Virus record (IMG/VR): IMGVR_UViG_3300022689_000122
Coordinates: 1-29,697 of that record
DNA length: 29,697 bases
Source of the DNA: a virus
Strand: one strand, 5' to 3'
Of the stretch, positions 29,602 to 29,697 are shown piece by piece. The notes under the pieces are model-generated. The model ran no database searches, was not told where the DNA came from, and saw nothing but the letters and a program-made list of their open reading frames with translations. Within the stretch, counting starts at the first letter, position 1. Each line of letters opens with the position of its first letter. A program made the translations under genes and the position numbers.

Positions 29602-29697
29602 TGCCCTACCACCCCTACCAGTTTAAGTTTATGCCCCGTGACAGCGTGTTAAAGCTGGCTGACTCCATGGAGGAAGCGCTACGACGCAACACCCACA
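29601..29697 (+). CDS. Partial gene running off the right edge
   Basis: An open frame starting MPYHPYQFKFMPRDSVLKLA, with 32 codons visible, begins at the TAATG overlap. It continues past the window. The sequence is Pro/Tyr-rich then helical. Too short to classify. Confidence 0.5.
   Translation, partial: MPYHPYQFKFMPRDSVLKLADSMEEALRRNTH

Noticed and set aside
1-29697. CRISPR array, insertion sequence, integrase or attachment site
   Set aside because: No regularly spaced repeats, transposase or recombinase motifs were found on either strand.

Overview
This window is a large part of a tailed, podovirus-type bacteriophage genome (inferred from the gene set). It carries a complete morphogenesis block (two-part terminase, portal, scaffold-like protein, major coat protein, gp4/tail-tubular-A-like adaptor, tail-hub/stabilisation protein, fibres, ejection-type internal virion proteins). 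No tape-measure, sheath or baseplate genes are seen, nor any integrase, excisionase or polymerase, so lifestyle cannot be decided here. The host cannot be named. Strong AGGAGG Shine-Dalgarno sites and sigma70-like extended -10 promoters (TGN-TATAAT) indicate an ordinary bacterium.

Layout. Bases 1-476 hold no gene but are dense in minus-strand promoters, hairpins, a 25-bp dyad and direct repeats. From 24,439 leftwards to 477 almost everything is on the minus strand. In transcription order: an unknown 183-aa protein, a GNAT acetyltransferase, three to four ejection/internal virion proteins (one with a VanY/M15 peptidase head), TerL ATPase half, two small genes, TerL nuclease half, portal, an 81-aa protein overlapping the portal, an acidic scaffold-like protein, major coat protein, adaptor and tail hub, fibres (one with a collagen-like shaft), and then a lysis/accessory group (small membrane proteins, M15 endolysin, alpha/beta hydrolase, basic peptide). 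A strong terminator ends this unit near 1551. A separate short unit (169-aa protein and HNH nuclease) follows. Bases 24,440-25,096 are a divergent control region with an extremely AT-rich core, a candidate origin. From 25,097 to the right end, small genes run on the plus strand, mostly unknown, plus a GH24 lysozyme.

Most striking points. (1) The GH24 lysozyme has no start codon of its own before its catalytic residues. It lies in the -1 frame of the upstream single-TM gene, whose last codons form a G GGA AAG slippery heptamer followed 5 nt later by a GC-rich stem-loop. It is probably made as a membrane-anchored fusion by programmed -1 frameshifting. (2) TerL is divided exactly between its ATPase and nuclease domains by two small well-formed genes. 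(3) On the minus strand an arrangement 'extended -10 promoter, about 35-100-nt leader, intrinsic terminator, second promoter' occurs three times (about 61-184, 1452-1544, 24446-24532). This suggests terminated small RNAs or an antitermination circuit. In two of these the second promoter sits 6 nt before the ATG, predicting leaderless mRNAs.

Translation is tightly coupled: many neighbouring genes overlap as TAATG or ATGA.
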